Assembly: GCA_037576215.1 (NCBI GenBank)
Contig: JBANDB010000006.1
Span: 1,488,001-1,552,000 of the forward strand
Direction of reading: 5' to 3'
Source: Armillaria gallica
Lineage: Eukaryota > Basidiomycota > Agaricomycetes > Agaricales > Physalacriaceae
DNA: 64,000 nucleotides
Positions 43,744-55,571 of the stretch are shown here, in pieces; position 1 is the stretch's first letter; each line of letters begins with the position of its first letter. The translations under genes and the position numbers were made by a program. Below the pieces are notes generated by a model, which saw only the letters and a list, made by a program, of their open reading frames with translations, did no database searches and had not been told where the DNA came from.

Positions 43744-46035
43744 TCATAGTTTATATCCAATGAGGGCCCTGATGGTTCGGCAAGGTATTTGTAGATCCTC
43801 AGCAGGCGCATGTTTTCTTGCTTCGAGCATAGCTTCCCGCATTCGCTCTTCTTCAATGAGTTCTGCTTTGGACAAAGGCTCCCGTGGTGGGAATGGCCAC
43901 CCAATGTTGTTGAGCGAGCACCAAAGCGACACTCGTGCTTGCATATCACTGTAAGAGACTTGAGCGAACTCCGTAACAAAGGTAGATGATAAGAAACCTA
44001 CCTTTCGTATCTTTCGATGAGGATTTCAAATTTCCGTCTGGTCTGCAGTTCCTCCCAGTCTTCTTCATCTTCCCAACCAAAAGGCTTCAGTTCGTCTTTT
44101 CTATTCCTTAGTCGATCATTCAGCTCCTCCCAGAGGGCTTCGCGACACGCCAAGACTGACTGATAAGCGCGATACAAGTGCATCGCAAGTGACCGCACAC
44201 TGAGAGATGATAACCGTTCCTCGGGAAACAGGGACGGTGGTATTGAAGCTACGGCCGTGGTTTCTGTCGATGAAGTGTCGAGCATATACGGGATAAAGGG
44301 AGGCGGAGGTGCGGTTATCTGATTCTCAGCAGGATTCAGATTCAGTGTCGTGATAGATGATGCTGGGTGCGACCCGCTTGACAGAGAAGCCACTTCTACC
44401 TTGGGTTGCTCGGACGAGGTGGAGGAAATTGAACCAGATTTTTCACGACCATTCATACTGAATAGCGTGGAGACCGTAGTTGAGGAATCGGGAGTGGACG
44501 ACGTTACACCTGTGCCAGACGAAATGGTGGAAGAGAAGCTCAGAGAAGTTGGTCGCGCGCCCGGCGTTGGCGTAGCTGACGATATAAGTGTTGCTTCGGA
44601 AGACTGGGGGTAGATGGTCGAGACCCTTGGGTCCAAGGTATCTGAGCCCGGTTCAATAGTGTATGTCGTTACTATTTGAGGAGGAAGAGGCTGGAGGGGT
44701 GGAACAGGTGGCATGGGGAAACTGATAACAGGGCCCAACGTAACGTGCCTGAAATATGTTGCAAAGTAACTTGGAAGGAGAGCTAATTTTGCTCAATACT
44801 GTCAAGTACAGGGTCAAAACGCGGAAGGCTATTCTCACCTGATGGCTTCATGTTTATGAATCGATGTTCAAACACGGATTTATACAGAGACTCAAGGAGA
44901 GCGTGATCATGAGATGGCATGTCTTGAATGGGGGTATCTGGGGGTGAGGGGTATCTTCGCTGGGAACCATCAGGAAAATGAACAGAAGTTGATCGCCTTG
45001 GCCGAGCGCGGAGCGGAGCGGTAAACCATCGAGGGAGGTATGGGAATACAAGATCTGACAGTAGGGTTGAGATCTACATTGATTGACGCGTAGGCCACTT
45101 ACCATCTTCAAGTATTTCAACACAGCCTCCGGGTCGTAAAATACGGTTAATTTCCTGTAGGAGAATATGTTAAACATCGAAAGGTCAGTCTCAGGAGGCT
45201 AAAGCAAGCTTACATCAAATAACACGTCCCACTGGGTCATGCTGTCAGTTGAGGACGTAGGAAGGCATTAGATACGACACACCTTGTTTTCGGGGACGCC
45301 TCGTGCAATAGATTGTATGTGTACATGGTCAAATTCGTCATCATCGAAAGGAAGTTTAGTCGTTAAACTGGTCATGAATAATAAAATTTAGTAAATAGAG
45401 CAGCACGTTGCGACCCACAAATTGCCGTGAGCCCAGGTTATTCGGTCAGCTATTGATGGATCCAACAATTTGAGGGGTATTTGGATGTTAACAAGGTCGA
45501 ATCCAACCTGTGCCACAGTTAGCGAGTATACCCTATACAGCCTTGGAAACACACGAATTCGCATTTTGGCCACTCCTTTGCCGCGTCAAGAACCCATGTT
45601 CCCGTCTAGAGCACGTCAGAGAAATTTTGGTCAACCCATAGGAAATTATCCCGCACCCCACAGCCAAGGTCCAGTGATCGCTCTGGCGGTGGCTCCTCAT
45701 CGCCGAAGTTGACAAAGGACACTGAGCCACCCCTCAAGTGCTTCACGAAACGGTTATCCAGAGATTCCCTGGGGGGGATTTTAGAGTTATGCAACGACGT
45801 CTTAATGGAGCAGAACGAACAGTTCCAATACATGTCGGTCGTAACACAATGGATACGGCGCCTTCTCGTTGTCGAACGAATGGTATCGCGAACCGAATTT
45901 AATCGTGAATGAGCTTTCTTTGAGTCTGGGCTGTCGCTTTCCATCGCCGGTGGAGAACCTACCAGCTGCAGAAAGCGGTCGAGGTGGAGAAGTCGGCGGC
46001 GCTAGCGTGGTCGTTGTCGATGGGAGGGATTGCAT
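43744..46035 (-). CDS. SAM-dependent class I methyltransferase, 10 exons
   Basis: Predicted Rossmann-fold methyltransferase; target unknown. Exons 46035-45821, 45768-45657, 45605-45555, 45507-45419, 45367-45283, 45231-45214, 45154-45103, 45054-44839, 44782-44002 and 43948-43744 give 607 residues, all in phase; one exon is only 18 nt. A disordered Ser/Pro leader precedes YHSFDNEKAPYPLCYDRHVL. Motif I is RSLDLGCGTGTWVLDAAKEW. The acidic loop is VGFDLVNIQIP, and DDDEFDHVHIQSIARGVP and EINRILRPGGCVEILEDDLV give motifs post-I to III. An unusually long C-terminal extension (about 350 residues) is rich in Ser/Thr/Pro, then ends in a charged helical part (EELNDRLRNRKDELKPFGWE, SLWCSLNNIGWPFPPREPLS). 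The family is common in mushrooms and is often compared with LaeA-like or phosphoethanolamine-type methyltransferases, but I cannot assign the substrate. Confidence 0.82.
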
Positions 46036-47747
46036 TCGAGAGTGAAGCCTACAGACAGGTCTTTCGACTGCTGCAATGACAACGGTGGAAGAAATGAAGA
46101 AAGATCAGTTGGGACGCATGTTCCGTAACGGGAGCCTGAGTGATCGGGGCAAGGCAAGCTTGGGTCATTCGAAATGATGAACAGATCTTTGATCAGGTCA
46201 AAATTCGATGTCAATATATTATATTATTATTACGATACAAAACTTTCAGCAGAGCTGGCACTTTATCAATTGAATTGATATTACATTCTACGGCGGCCTC
46301 CAGTCCCTCGCGAACCGACATACGAGCTAAGTAGATACGATGTCGAAGGAACCTGAAACTCAAAACACGGCGCCCACCTGTGTGATGCCAGGAAAGAACA
46401 AAGAAACAAATAAGGCTGTGACGGCTAAGTCATAGTCCGAGGGTGGTCTGCGATATGAGTACCTGGCCGCCAATACGATCGCCGGAGTCGGTCGATGTCG
46501 TCGCCCCAGGTTTCCGCCTGACACAAACCGAGGATGCCGATCTCACATGCCACGACGCCCAAACCTGGACCGAAATCCTACCGCAGCCTTGGTGAACGGC
46601 TATGCCGGTGTTATTGATAGTCCTCCAGCTGACAACGAACACGTCATGGGTGTGCGAACACCATACCAATGGTGCTAGAAAGGCGGTACTTTCCACCCTC
46701 CAACATGATCTGGAGCGATGATGCCCATGTTGAAACTTGTCATATGTCGCGAGTCGGCTGTGAGAAGTGCTTGTGATCTTTCTCAATTTCTAACAACCTG
46801 GACCCATCAGAATCCGATGTGGCACCCTTTACAGTTTCTACCATTCTGAGTAGTATTTCTTTTTACTGGCAGAGTTGGGATAGGTTTAATAGGTCGGAAA
46901 TCGAGCAAACAGCACACCTACTTCACCCCCACTTTTCGGCGAGAGTGGTCCGGCAATTAAATAGCATACAAGCTCCGAGAGTGTAGATATTGTTTCTGGA
47001 CTGGGTGCACTGATTTAATAACATGTTTTGACATCTTCAAAGGCAAACCTTACCTCGATCACCCTGAAGAACTCCGAGTCGCGGGACCCACGCGTTTAAT
47101 CTTCTTCGAACGTCGGCAGCGAGGGAAAAACGTTAACAACGATACTATCCTGTACATAACACTGATGAAACGAGCCCAAAGCTAAGCGAAGCCCTAGTTG
47201 GTACAGCCATCTTATCATTCGAAAACAATAGAAAGGCTCTGACTTTCCCGGTTCTTCAAGTTGGGCTCGAGAGGCAGTTTGCTTCCTGAGCCGTTCTAGG
47301 TCCCGATATGAGGTGACAAAAACGTTGGCTCTCCTTGCGGTTGGCTAGAAGAGACACTGCAGGTTCGAGCTTTGTCCAGTTCACAGAAGTTAGGTGTTAT
47401 TCGGCTGGTCAACACAGAAGGCAGGGTCGAGAATTATTCGGGGGAAGAGATCGCATACGAAGGCCGAGATTCTTTGGGCGACAGAATGTTCGCATTCGAT
47501 ATTCAAAATTGATATTCAGTGCGAGTGAAGTTGCGTTGGACCTAGACTCGAGATTAGTTACGACTGGTTGATTAAGCAAATAACGAACGCAAGAGAAAGT
47601 CAAATGTAGTCAGAGTACATGCAAGAACTTGAATGCAATTACTGATCACCGGCACCGGTACCCGGGACGAATCTTCCACTTGTTATGACTTGTTTACACC
47701 CTGTCGATTTTTTCTACCTCCAACTAAAGGGCTTAGCTATAGGTGCA
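46036..47747. other. Large intergenic region, 1.7 kb
   Basis: Divergent between the methyltransferase and UTP17, so both promoters lie here. A minus-strand stretch at about 46585-46435 reads like protein (DFGPGLGVVACEIGILGLCQ...TWGDDIDRL) but has no start, splice partners or family I recognise. No RNA gene or repeat was found in the rest. Confidence 0.35.
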
Positions 47748-50700
47748 ATGCCCGCCTCGACTTCCAAGGAGCCGCGGGATGTACCTTTGCCTCAAAGCCC
47801 TCCGCCTTTGAGTGCGAACCAATTACCCTCCTTGAAGCGGAAAGGGAAAGAGAAGCAGGCTACGGGAGTCAAGCAGAAAAGACGCGTCGCTCCAAAGCCT
47901 ATTGACACTACGAACTCCCGGAATACCTCAAATGTCGACTTGGACTGGGATTGGATATCATTAGCGGACTCTTACACTAGTAAGGTACCACCTGTGTTCA
48001 CCAAGGATGGAAGGTACGAGTTTCAGGTTACCAATGTCTTCCACATACCGATTTCCTGACTGGAGTCTCGGCATCGTAGTTATTTTTTTTCTTTGGTTGG
48101 AACGCACATCAAAATTTATTCAGTTGCGACTGGGCAGGTCGTCTCGACACTGTCCGCACCTCGGTCTACTTCTGAGGACACTTCGTCGGACCTGCTCACA
48201 TGCGCTATCCTTAATCCACATAATGCTTTCCAGCTAATCACTGGCTCGCTAAACGGTCGTATACACATATGGGACTTCTTGGATGCAAACCTGCTGAAGA
48301 CTATTGACATATCCCAACCTATCTATCATCTATGCGCTCATGAGAAGTACAAGGACGCCGTATTTGTGGCCGTGGCTAGTCCAAGTAAACTCAAAAGCAA
48401 AGGTGAACTCCATCTATCTCTTTATGCGTCTGGTGTCCTTATTGGGTTTAGATGACAATGCTGTTGTCATGCGGGTATCTCTCAAGACTGCCTCAACTTC
48501 GAAACAATCATCTATTCAGAGGTCCTCTGAGATTTCACCCATTGGAAAGACTCGTTTCCCTACCGGTCTGGCTTTCTCGTCCAGTGGTGAATGGCTTGTG
48601 GCTACTGCTGGGCACAAGGCATATGTAACATCGCTCTCATCTCCCAACCCGCAATTTACCAAGTACGTTTCCCCCGAGCGACTGTGTTGTCTCGCATTCC
48701 ATCCCTCCGAAGACTACTTCGCGACTGGAGACGGCAAGGGCAATATTCGTCTATGGTATTGTCTCAACGATCAAGTAAATGTAAAGGCAGTAGGGGTTGA
48801 GAAGAAGACCCAGACTTCCAGTTTCCATTGGCATGCTCATCCCGTCTCGTCCCTTGCTTTCACATCCAACGGCGCATATTTACTGAGTGGTGGGGAGGAG
48901 GCGGTATTGGTAATGTGGCAGCTGGAAACTGGGAAGAAAGAGTTCGTTCCTCGCGTTGGCGCACCCATCAGTACCGTGTCACTGTCGAAAGCAGGCAACG
49001 AGGAGGAATATCTACTGGGCCTCGTGGATGGCACGTATCTCTTCATCAGCGCCTCTTCGCTCAAGATATCAAGAAGTTATTCAAGGATACGACTGGGTGA
49101 GTGTTGAAAATTGGTAATCGCCGAAAGGTCTAATCAATCTTCAGACCCTTCCGTCCTCCAAAGCGGGGCCTCAACCTCTAAAATAACAGCATCGCCTATA
49201 GTCGCGCATGCCGCCACATCGACACTTATTCTGCCCTCATCCCATCCATCATCTTTGCAGATATATTCCCCGACATCATCTAAATTTATTTCTGAGTTAG
49301 AGGTATCTCCGTCAAACAGAGTAGCTCGGAAGGATGAAAAACCCTTGGAGCCAGCGAAGATAGAACGTACTGTGGTCAATTCTTCTGGCGAGTGGATGGC
49401 CACAATAGACAGGCGTGAGGGTGACGCTAACTCTCACGGAGAAATTTATTTGAAATTCTGGTGGTGGGACCGAAAAGCCGGCTTTTGGATATTAAACACT
49501 CGCATAGATCGTCCTCACGGACTAAGCAAGGTCACTGATATAGCATTCAGTCCTTCGCGGGATTCGGCGTCACTGTTACTCGCGACAACAGGTGAAGACA
49601 ACAACATTAAAACGTGGAGCGTTAGGACGTCGAAGGATAAATCTGCCTCAGGTACTTTCTAATAGCTTTCTTCGCTGAATTATGTTGATGTTCTTGCGCT
49701 CAGACTTTTGGGCGGTGCGTTCGACCTTTAGCTTTCGCTCGCAGACTCCGACATCTGTATCTTGGGCTCCCGACGCTTCACTTTTGGCTGTCTCGTTAGG
49801 CATATACATTGTTCTCTACGACCCCATTACATGTACACCTCAACGCATTCTCACAACCCCAGAGTGTCCTGAAGTCTCCTCAAATTATTTTGTTGGTACC
49901 TCCGGACGATACTTGGCTGTCGTGGGTGGTCACGACGTTGCGCTTTGGGACCTCGTACTCCAGTCCGGTGTGTTGTATCCATTCTTAGTCATCGTCCGCC
50001 GTCCTAAAGAGTTGCAATTATAGTCCGCTGGCATTACCGATGTCCTTCCTCAATAAGGAGTGTGCTCTGTCTTAAGGACTTTTCGTCGTCTTGTCGGAAG
50101 CCGGTACAAACACGTATGCGCGCGTCTTCTCACCGACATCCTCGGAACCTTCCCGCAGTCTCAAATTGCCGTTCACACTCCGCGGGTTTGCTCCCTACAC
50201 TTCGACAAACTTTGTGGGCATCACACATGATTGGAGTGTGGTAATTTTTGGTGACAATGTGACGCCGTTATCCGAGGAAGGCTCAGCAGCACGCAGTATC
50301 CCCATGTCCTCGGTTCCCCAGGCACGAACCCTCTTCCAAGACATCTTTGGAAAATCTGCTTTTGTTCCTCAAAGTTTCACGTCAAACCGCTCCTCGTCTG
50401 CCGCCACTTCAGCACCCTCAAAGGTCCGAAGCCTGTTTGATGGACCATCATATCTCATGCCCCCGCTGGAGAGTCTGTTTGACGATGTTATGGACGACTT
50501 CCTCAAGCCTCGTCAAGTGAAGATGACAAAAATTGCAGAGGATGACGTAGACGTGGACATGGATGTTGATGAGCCTGCAGATGTACCACCCGCGGCAGTT
50601 CGACGGAAGCTGGTCATGAACGAGGAAGAGATGGGGGTGTTTGTGGACCTCTTCAAAGCACATTCCTTGCAAGGTGAGTTACAGTCTGGTTCCCTGACAT

Positions 50701-50928
50701 GGCCTTAAGTCTGACGCATCTGTCGGTACAGTTAAATCTCATCCACCACTCCCCCCTGCGCGTAAAGCTGCAACAAATGGCGTCTCTAAATCGAAGACGA
50801 ACGGACACCCCACCCCCAAAAAGCCTCCAGTCAATGTTACTCCCAAAGTCATACTACAAGGCCCTACACCATCCAGTTCCCCTCTTCCCGCCGCGAATGG
50901 CAAAAAACGTAAAACGGTGTCTAAATGA
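47748..50928 (+). CDS. UTP17: U3 snoRNP protein Utp17/Nan1 (WDR75), t-UTP component
   Basis: WD-repeat subunit of the t-UTP/UtpA subcomplex that starts SSU processome assembly and promotes Pol I transcription. Exons 47748-48013, 48080-48402, 48452-49096, 49145-49651, 49704-49967, 50024-50673 and 50732-50928; about 950 residues. After a basic leader (LKRKGKEKQATGVKQKRRV) come two beta-propellers: YFFSLVGTHIKIYSVATGQV, ITGSLNGRIHIWDFLDANLL, FATGDGKGNIRLWYCLND and TSNGAYLLSGGEEAVLVMWQ with LETGKKEFVPRVGAPI. The later ones are ATTGEDNNIKTWSVRTSKD and WAPDASLLAVSLGIYIVLYD. The C-terminal part has acidic and Lys-rich tails (KRKTVSK end). One missing T in a T4 run (50080-50083) breaks the frame between SVLCLKD and FVVLSEAGTNTYARV; a fifth T makes every later phase correct. 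Both the LSGGEEAVLVMW motif and length fit WDR75/Utp17. Confidence 0.88.
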
Positions 50929-51540
50929 CGTCCAAGTGTTTTGATTTCTTCCCTGACATGAGCATACTACACATCAATTTATAACACTTGCATTATCTAC
51001 ATTGTTTTCTGTGAATAATAGTCGTTTCTACAAACTCGCGCCTTGCCAGAAGTTGATTGTTTAAGTATGGCATGCCTGACGTCAAGGCGCCGCGAGGTCC
51101 AATGGCGTCCAAATTATATATAATCATCGAGAAAGCCCGTCATTCCTAAGTTTAACTTCAATGCAAAACATAGTTCGCCATTTTGGGCACTTTCGAAGGA
51201 AATCCGTGATCGCCGCGGGAGTCGTATTTACTACCCAAGCTGGACGTCAATGCGGGACATAGTTCTCCGTTTTGAGCAATTCTTGTTCCCCCGATCAACA
51301 GTATGCATGTTCCCCAAACCTAACAGTAGCCACTAGTGCGTAAAGGTGGTGATTGTATTTATTATGAGTATATGCAATACAGGCACTATTCTACTTGAAA
51401 TTTTGGAAGAGGCAATAAGTTGAAAAAGCTACATTTATATAAGATAATAGGTATCAAAACCATTCAGGATATATAGTAGATAAATTCTGTTAGATGAAAA
51501 AAAGATTGACTTCCCATTGCGAGGCCCGCAACATGTGCCA
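50929..51540. other. Intergenic spacer between convergent genes, with an imperfect direct repeat
   Basis: Lies between the UTP17 stop and the stop of the F-box gene. It contains two related ~36-bp segments, 51154-51189 and 51243-51278, both with the pattern TCAATGC..(A/G)ACATAGTTC.CC.TTTTG.GCA, about 89 bp apart. No gene was recognised. Confidence 0.45.
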
Positions 51541-53238
51541 TTACAACAACGACGTCTCCTCCTCTGGAGTCTTCTGCCCCAGACCAATGACTGCAACTTT
51601 TGACACATGCGTACTCAAACGCTCTATATCTTCTTTTTTGTACTTGGACAAATTGCCTTGGAGATACAGCGTGTGCAGCGGCAACCCAATGGCTTTCCTA
51701 CTGGCAAGCCAGGCTTCCAGCCACTCCTTCTCAATAGACTGCACCTCCGCCACGGTCAATTGCGGAAAGACGTAGGTCTTCGGTTTTGGCTTCTTCTTCC
51801 TTCCCTCATCTTCCGCCGGAAGGTCCGTCACGGGTATGTGCGGGGCACCTGACCTGCTGAAGAGGTCGCGCGCATACGGTGGAAGATGGCGATGAGGCAC
51901 CATAGTCTTCGGGTCGTACATGAACGTGCTCAAGCCGTACGGTTCCAGCACCGCCATACGAATATAACGAACCTCGGTCATAGAACCGAGGAACTTAACC
52001 ATCGCGGTGTGCCCCAAGCCCCTCGCCACCTGGAGGGTGTACATAGTGAAGATGCGTACTTTGGGGTATCGTCCTGTCAGGAAGACATACAACTCAGTGT
52101 ACTCATGCCGGAAAAGGTTCATGATGGTCAAATCACGAACATTAGGTGCAGTGAAGTGCACGACGATGCCCTGGATATAGCTCGGGGTGAAATTAGCAAG
52201 CACGAGGATCTTCAAATGCTTCAGTTCGATAGGCGCTGCATTATTCCGTTCAATGGGAGGCCCGTCGGGTCCAGCACCGTCAAGCGCCAACTTCTCAAGG
52301 CGGGGACAGTTGATCAACATCGATCGGAAGACTGAAGATTCTAGTGCATGATCGAGCGGAAGCCGACGAATATCAATGGTAGTAAGATTGTGGATGGTAG
52401 AGGAACCCCAGTCAAAGTGAATGCCATTCACTGAAACATAGGTCAGTCGTGGGAGCATGGGCCCACCGATCATAGGGTACCTGGTGACCGAGTGACCGAC
52501 TGGAATGAAGGTTGACCCTGGCCAGAGGTACGGGTCTCCGAGACGATGAAGCTCGAAGCGCTGGAGAAGCAGCGGCGTGCCCACTCTTAGTGCCTGATGT
52601 AGCCGCTTGAGGACTGTGAGAATGGGTTCCCAATGATAGCAGAGCATGATGAGCATTCGGATGGTGCCGACTTTTTGGAAGAGGCGGTCGAGGAGGTAAT
52701 TCATCTGTGGGTCGGTAAGGGCTTCAGCCTCGCTCGGATCGTTGATGCGAATATCGAGCGGGGTTTGACCAGCACGTTCGATGAAGGTGAGGGAACGGGT
52801 ATATGGGAACTTGTCGCGAAACCAGATCGCAGACCACAGGGTATGATCTGCGATGGCGATGGCGCGCCATTGTCGACAAACATGGGTAAGCCGCACGCGA
52901 GTGGTGACGCTATCATCTGGGGTGGTGGTGGACCAGGAGACAAGACGGAAGATGTTGGTGATGATCTCGGTGGGGAGGTCCCCCATGCGAAAGAAGATAA
53001 AGTATTGCAGGTCATGGATGGTTTTCGTCTGGATAAGCGACTGGCGTATTTGCATGGTCGGTTGTCGGGACCATTGATCCCACAGCCACAGCAATCTCTC
53101 TCGATTTTTGATGTTGTTTTCGAGTGCTTTCTTGTACGCCATGGGTGCCAGTGGATATGCAGGCCAATCGCTGAGATAACCCGTCTCATGTGTAGCCTGT
53201 GTCTTTCGTTCATTGGGAGTTAAACCCAAAGGATGCAT
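51541..53238 (-). CDS. F-box protein, basidiomycete leucine-rich-repeat type
   Basis: Likely SCF substrate receptor. Single uninterrupted frame; the ATG at 53238 (MHPLGLTPNERKTQ) gives 565 residues. A helical leader of about 90 residues precedes the F-box: MGDLPTEIITNIFRLVSWST, then VRLTHVCRQWRAIAIADHTL and WSAIWFR, the classic LPTEI/CRQWR pattern of mushroom F-box families. The rest is an irregular leucine-rich series (LPRLTYVSVNGIHFDWGSST, NCPRLEKLALDG, LKHLKILVLANF). The Lys/Pro stretch GRKKKPKPKTYVFPQL follows near the C-terminus. The open frame extends upstream to another ATG near 53620 (MDQPYLARILLTT), but that leader is rich in Pro/Ser/Cys and looks like 5' UTR, so I prefer 53238. Such genes form huge lineage-specific families; the substrate is unknown. 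Confidence 0.85.
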   Translation of the reverse strand: MHPLGLTPNERKTQATHETGYLSDWPAYPLAPMAYKKALENNIKNRERLLWLWDQWSRQPTMQIRQSLIQTKTIHDLQYFIFFRMGDLPTEIITNIFRLVSWSTTTPDDSVTTRVRLTHVCRQWRAIAIADHTLWSAIWFRDKFPYTRSLTFIERAGQTPLDIRINDPSEAEALTDPQMNYLLDRLFQKVGTIRMLIMLCYHWEPILTVLKRLHQALRVGTPLLLQRFELHRLGDPYLWPGSTFIPVGHSVTRYPMIGGPMLPRLTYVSVNGIHFDWGSSTIHNLTTIDIRRLPLDHALESSVFRSMLINCPRLEKLALDGAGPDGPPIERNNAAPIELKHLKILVLANFTPSYIQGIVVHFTAPNVRDLTIMNLFRHEYTELYVFLTGRYPKVRIFTMYTLQVARGLGHTAMVKFLGSMTEVRYIRMAVLEPYGLSTFMYDPKTMVPHRHLPPYARDLFSRSGAPHIPVTDLPAEDEGRKKKPKPKTYVFPQLTVAEVQSIEKEWLEAWLASRKAIGLPLHTLYLQGNLSKYKKEDIERLSTHVSKVAVIGLGQKTPEEETSLL

Positions 53239-55571
53239 ATTTGTCTGCTGCAAAATAATCAGCACGAGCGACAGCGGCGAGGGGCAGAAAAACACGGACA
53301 GTGGAAATGGCAGTGGAGGTGGTGAGGAAGATGGAGGTCGAGCTGCAATTTCGCGGAATTTATGGGCGGCAAGAGAACAAGGGATCTGAAATTGAAAGAA
53401 ACTGGTCGAAAGTGTGCAGTGGGAGCCGTGACTTATCGATAATATTTTGGTACCCGGACGCGACTTGTTTGGCTTTGTAGACTGCTCCTGTTCCCACTGT
53501 TCCTCTCTTTTGGACAATGTTGTGCTTTCCGTCGGAAAAATAACAGCTCGCCGTCCCGTAGTCCCAGATGAATCGTGGAGCGTCGTGAGCAATATTCTGG
53601 CGAGGTAAGGCTGATCCATGATGGACGTGGCGCCTCTTATATAGGCTACATCACAATCCCTCTTTGGTCGACACCGATGGTCCACCTGGAACCCGATTCG
53701 TAACGGCACACTCTTTCGTGATTCCCTTGTATGACATTCTAGTCGCGGCCTTGGTAACAGCTCAGTCAGACAAAGGAACGTCCCCGAAATCCTTGCTTTA
53801 TGTCGCCCAAAGAGGAAGTCAAATTTGCCTTCCCAGTCAGGTCCGCCGCGCCTCGCCTACTTTGCTTCTGCCAGACACTGATTTCCGTTGCCATTGTTCT
53901 GAACCGCCATGAATCCTGGGACTTTGTACCGTTCTTTCCTCACAGCACTTTCCAGTCGTATTTCGCTTCCAGGTAGTATAATTCTAATCCCGTTCGGAAT
54001 CGATCGCCACGAGGTACTCCATCTGTTTCGTTTCAAATGCAGCTAATGCCCCAAGCATCCTAACAATGCAAGCCGGCATTCGCTCCGGACACCCATCCAA
54101 GATAAAGGCCCAACCATCAGACGTATTAGGCACGAGGATCACGTCTCACGTGCGTGACCCTTCACAGATATCACATCTCTGCGCCCTGGGGGGAAAGGGG
54201 ACTCGAAGACCGCCCTTCGTATGCGTGTTGGGAAAGCCTACTTTCATCCAGCGACAAGAAACTTAATCTGATCCTGGTAGTTGCAAGTCGCGTCATTACA
54301 AGTAGCCTCGATAGTACCCAAACAGAAGAACGCGTCCTTAAGACCGCAAATGCAATGCTCCTTTCGTAGTGCAAGAGCGCAGTAAGCCTCCTCAAGCTGT
54401 ACCCAGGCTAGAACCTCTGAACCAAGACAAAGAGGAAGTTTTCCGTATTTCAGCTGGTGAGTCTTGATTAAGCCTCGAACAAAGGAGTCCCATTCAAGCA
54501 GCTGGATAAAGGTCCCTGACCCTTTGCTAATACCGATGGGATCGCTCTTCGAGAAATCACCTAGAAGGGAAGAACACACGAAAAACTAGATATGGTGGTG
54601 TTGAAAGAGTCATTGACGTTTTTGGACAGTAAACAGTTGCTTGGTGGCTGACGATCGGCGGCGCCTTCAAGACTCCTGACACCATCGTCCAGTACTCTTC
54701 CAACGCGCAATATCGGTTCCAATCTTCGCTGGAATATGAGCCTTCCTTCTCTCTCTTCTCTCGCCTTTCCTTTATCCTTGGGTAGACGTCCTACCGTGTC
54801 ATAGCTTCGCTTTTCCCACTGTCGCGAAGATCGTCTCGTACCCGCTGGATAGCTCATCGCGTATCCGCCCCAAAAACTCATTTGATAGGCCGAGTAGATT
54901 CTCCGCTTCACCATTTCTATCTTTCATTGTGTTTGAGCAGGCCGGAAGAAGGGGGGAAGACGGAAAAGGCGATGGACAAAGGTAGACACGGTACGTTTTG
55001 ACTTGCTTGTCCCCCATGTCTTGGGAATGAATCCAGTGCAGAGGTGGGTCAGACAGTATTTCAAAAAGGGCTATTATGCTTACACTCGTGGCCGGAAGAT
55101 ATCATATTCAGCGACTTCGCCGCCCCCGCCACGCCCCATCCAGATTCTTCATTTTCTCAATGCGACCCCTGCATTTTATTCGATTAATGAGAAGAATAGA
55201 TATGAGGGAATACGGATATAAAACCCGAAAGCGGTACGTGAACATTTGCGCCCGGTACATCGATCGCAACGTGCTCACACTCTCTCCTTTGTCCTCCCGA
55301 CTGGGACTGGTTTTATTTAGAAGTCATGTTGTATTTCCTAAATCTATTCCCTGTCATATATATGTAAAACGCCGAATATATCGCACTTTCGTCAACCGCC
55401 ATTGCCTCGTTGTGATATGTACGCACCCATCCTTGCTTTGTTCACTCAGTATAAGTTATTGGAGTGTCAATTAATATCAATATGACCGGTGACAAGCAAC
55501 AGGAACATAGATACTCAAACCCCAACGTAAAGTGAACGAGAACGTCAGCAGCATCCATCCCAAATCTCATC
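53239..55571. other. Large intergenic region, 2.3 kb
   Basis: The F-box promoter should lie at its left edge. Minus-strand open frames at 54244-54579 and 54561-54914 have no convincing ATG, homology or splice joints. A 42-codon ATG frame (MKDRNGEAENLLGLSNEFLG..., near 54926) might be a first exon but no partner exon was found. No repeat or RNA gene was recognised. Confidence 0.35.

Noticed and set aside
46430..46790. Possible small minus-strand gene (DFGPGLGVVACEIGILGLCQ...)
   Set aside because: Protein-like for about 50 codons, but I found no start, no splice partner and no family, so it is only noted in the spacer entry.
47355..47380. GGTTCGAGC resembling a tRNA B box
   Set aside because: No matching A box or cloverleaf could be folded around it.
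53239..53640. Upstream in-frame ATG (MDQPYLARILLTT) extending the F-box protein
   Set aside because: The extension is Pro/Ser/Cys-rich with poly-Pro and looks like leader sequence; the 53238 start leads directly into helical, conserved-looking protein.
54244..54914. Two minus-strand frames of 111 and 117 codons
   Set aside because: They start at non-ATG codons, are low in conserved character, and splicing attempts ended in stops.
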